Below, one piece after another: positions 63,968 to 64,000 of a stretch of 64,000 nt of DNA. Position 1 is the stretch's first letter; the number at the start of each line of letters is the position of its first letter. The position numbers and the translations under genes were made by a program. The notes under the pieces are model-generated. The model ran no database searches and was not told the DNA's origin. It was given only the letters and a program-made list of their open reading frames with translations. Origin of the DNA: an uncultured Spirochaetaceae bacterium. GTDB lineage: Bacteria > Spirochaetota > Spirochaetia > Sphaerochaetales > Sphaerochaetaceae. The stretch is from positions 20,347 to 84,346 of the forward strand of contig CALXYN010000001.1 in the NCBI GenBank assembly GCA_944392975.1. Direction: 5' to 3'.

Positions 63968-64000
63968 AGAGCAGTCATTGCTAACGCAACAGGTTGTTCT

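Noticed and set aside
1..64000. CRISPR array, prophage or transposon
   Set aside because: No spaced direct repeats, integrase, transposase or terminal inverted repeats were seen anywhere in the window.

Overview
This window reads as an anaerobic, diderm spirochaete chromosome, most likely a member of or near the Sphaerochaetaceae. The basis is the gene order dnaA-dnaN-recF-DUF721-rpmH-rnpA-yidC-jag, exported proteins whose signal peptides run into an AGGS/AGGN motif, a rubrerythrin/PerR oxygen defence, pyruvate:ferredoxin oxidoreductase, and amino-acid and sugar fermentation genes. The taxonomic call is inference; no rRNA or tRNA gene was found to test it. No CRISPR array, insertion sequence or prophage was seen.

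Layout. 1-6.7 kb: replication-initiation and ribosomal-protein/membrane-insertion block (dnaA, truncated by the window start, to jag). 6.8-10 kb: perR-rubrerythrin and a divergent MerR/MATE pair. 10-11.4 kb: a PfkB kinase followed by a 381-bp gene-free stretch holding seven DnaA-box-like 9-mers around an AT-rich core, matching a second set of seven between dnaA and dnaN. 11.4-14.7 kb (minus): a sigma-54 activator without HTH, rsmE and a C-terminal processing protease. 14.7-19.2 kb (plus): lgt, an Xaa-Pro aminopeptidase and gpmI. 19.5-28.2 kb: lipoprotein, membrane protein, DAACS symporter, a 1123-residue GH13 protein, a DMT exporter with a broken start, pth and a flavin reductase. 28.2-35.6 kb: a peptide/amino-acid scavenging group (cysteine desulfidase, M20 dipeptidase, orphan solute-binding protein, URO-D-like protein, S10 peptidase, GntR regulator). 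36-42.7 kb: nth, a DAHP synthase-prephenate dehydratase fusion, DUF4416, lipoprotein, serine dehydratase, a RelE/RelB-type pair and fructokinase. 42.7-49.7 kb: leuS, an amino-acid ABC importer, a decayed ORF and a lone araA. 49.7-60.4 kb: lipoprotein, parE-parC-pseudouridine synthase, a receiver/PPDK_N protein, and glutamate dehydrogenase. 60.5-64 kb: an outer-membrane-like protein and nifJ, which has a long structured leader and an in-frame TAG.

How the genes fit together. Amino acids and peptides enter through ABC and DAACS systems. They are cleaved by M20, M24 and S10 peptidases and deaminated by serine dehydratase, cysteine desulfidase and glutamate dehydrogenase, feeding pyruvate to NifJ. 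Sugar input is represented by fructokinase, AraA, the GH13 enzyme and GpmI.

The main points for a second look are the two DnaA-box clusters; a recurrent promoter architecture that places a -10 box 5-7 nt before a start codon lacking a Shine-Dalgarno (likely leaderless mRNAs at about ten genes); the aroF-pheA fusion; the structured nifJ leader; and two genes (nifJ and the DMT exporter) each interrupted by one in-frame stop explicable by a single substitution.
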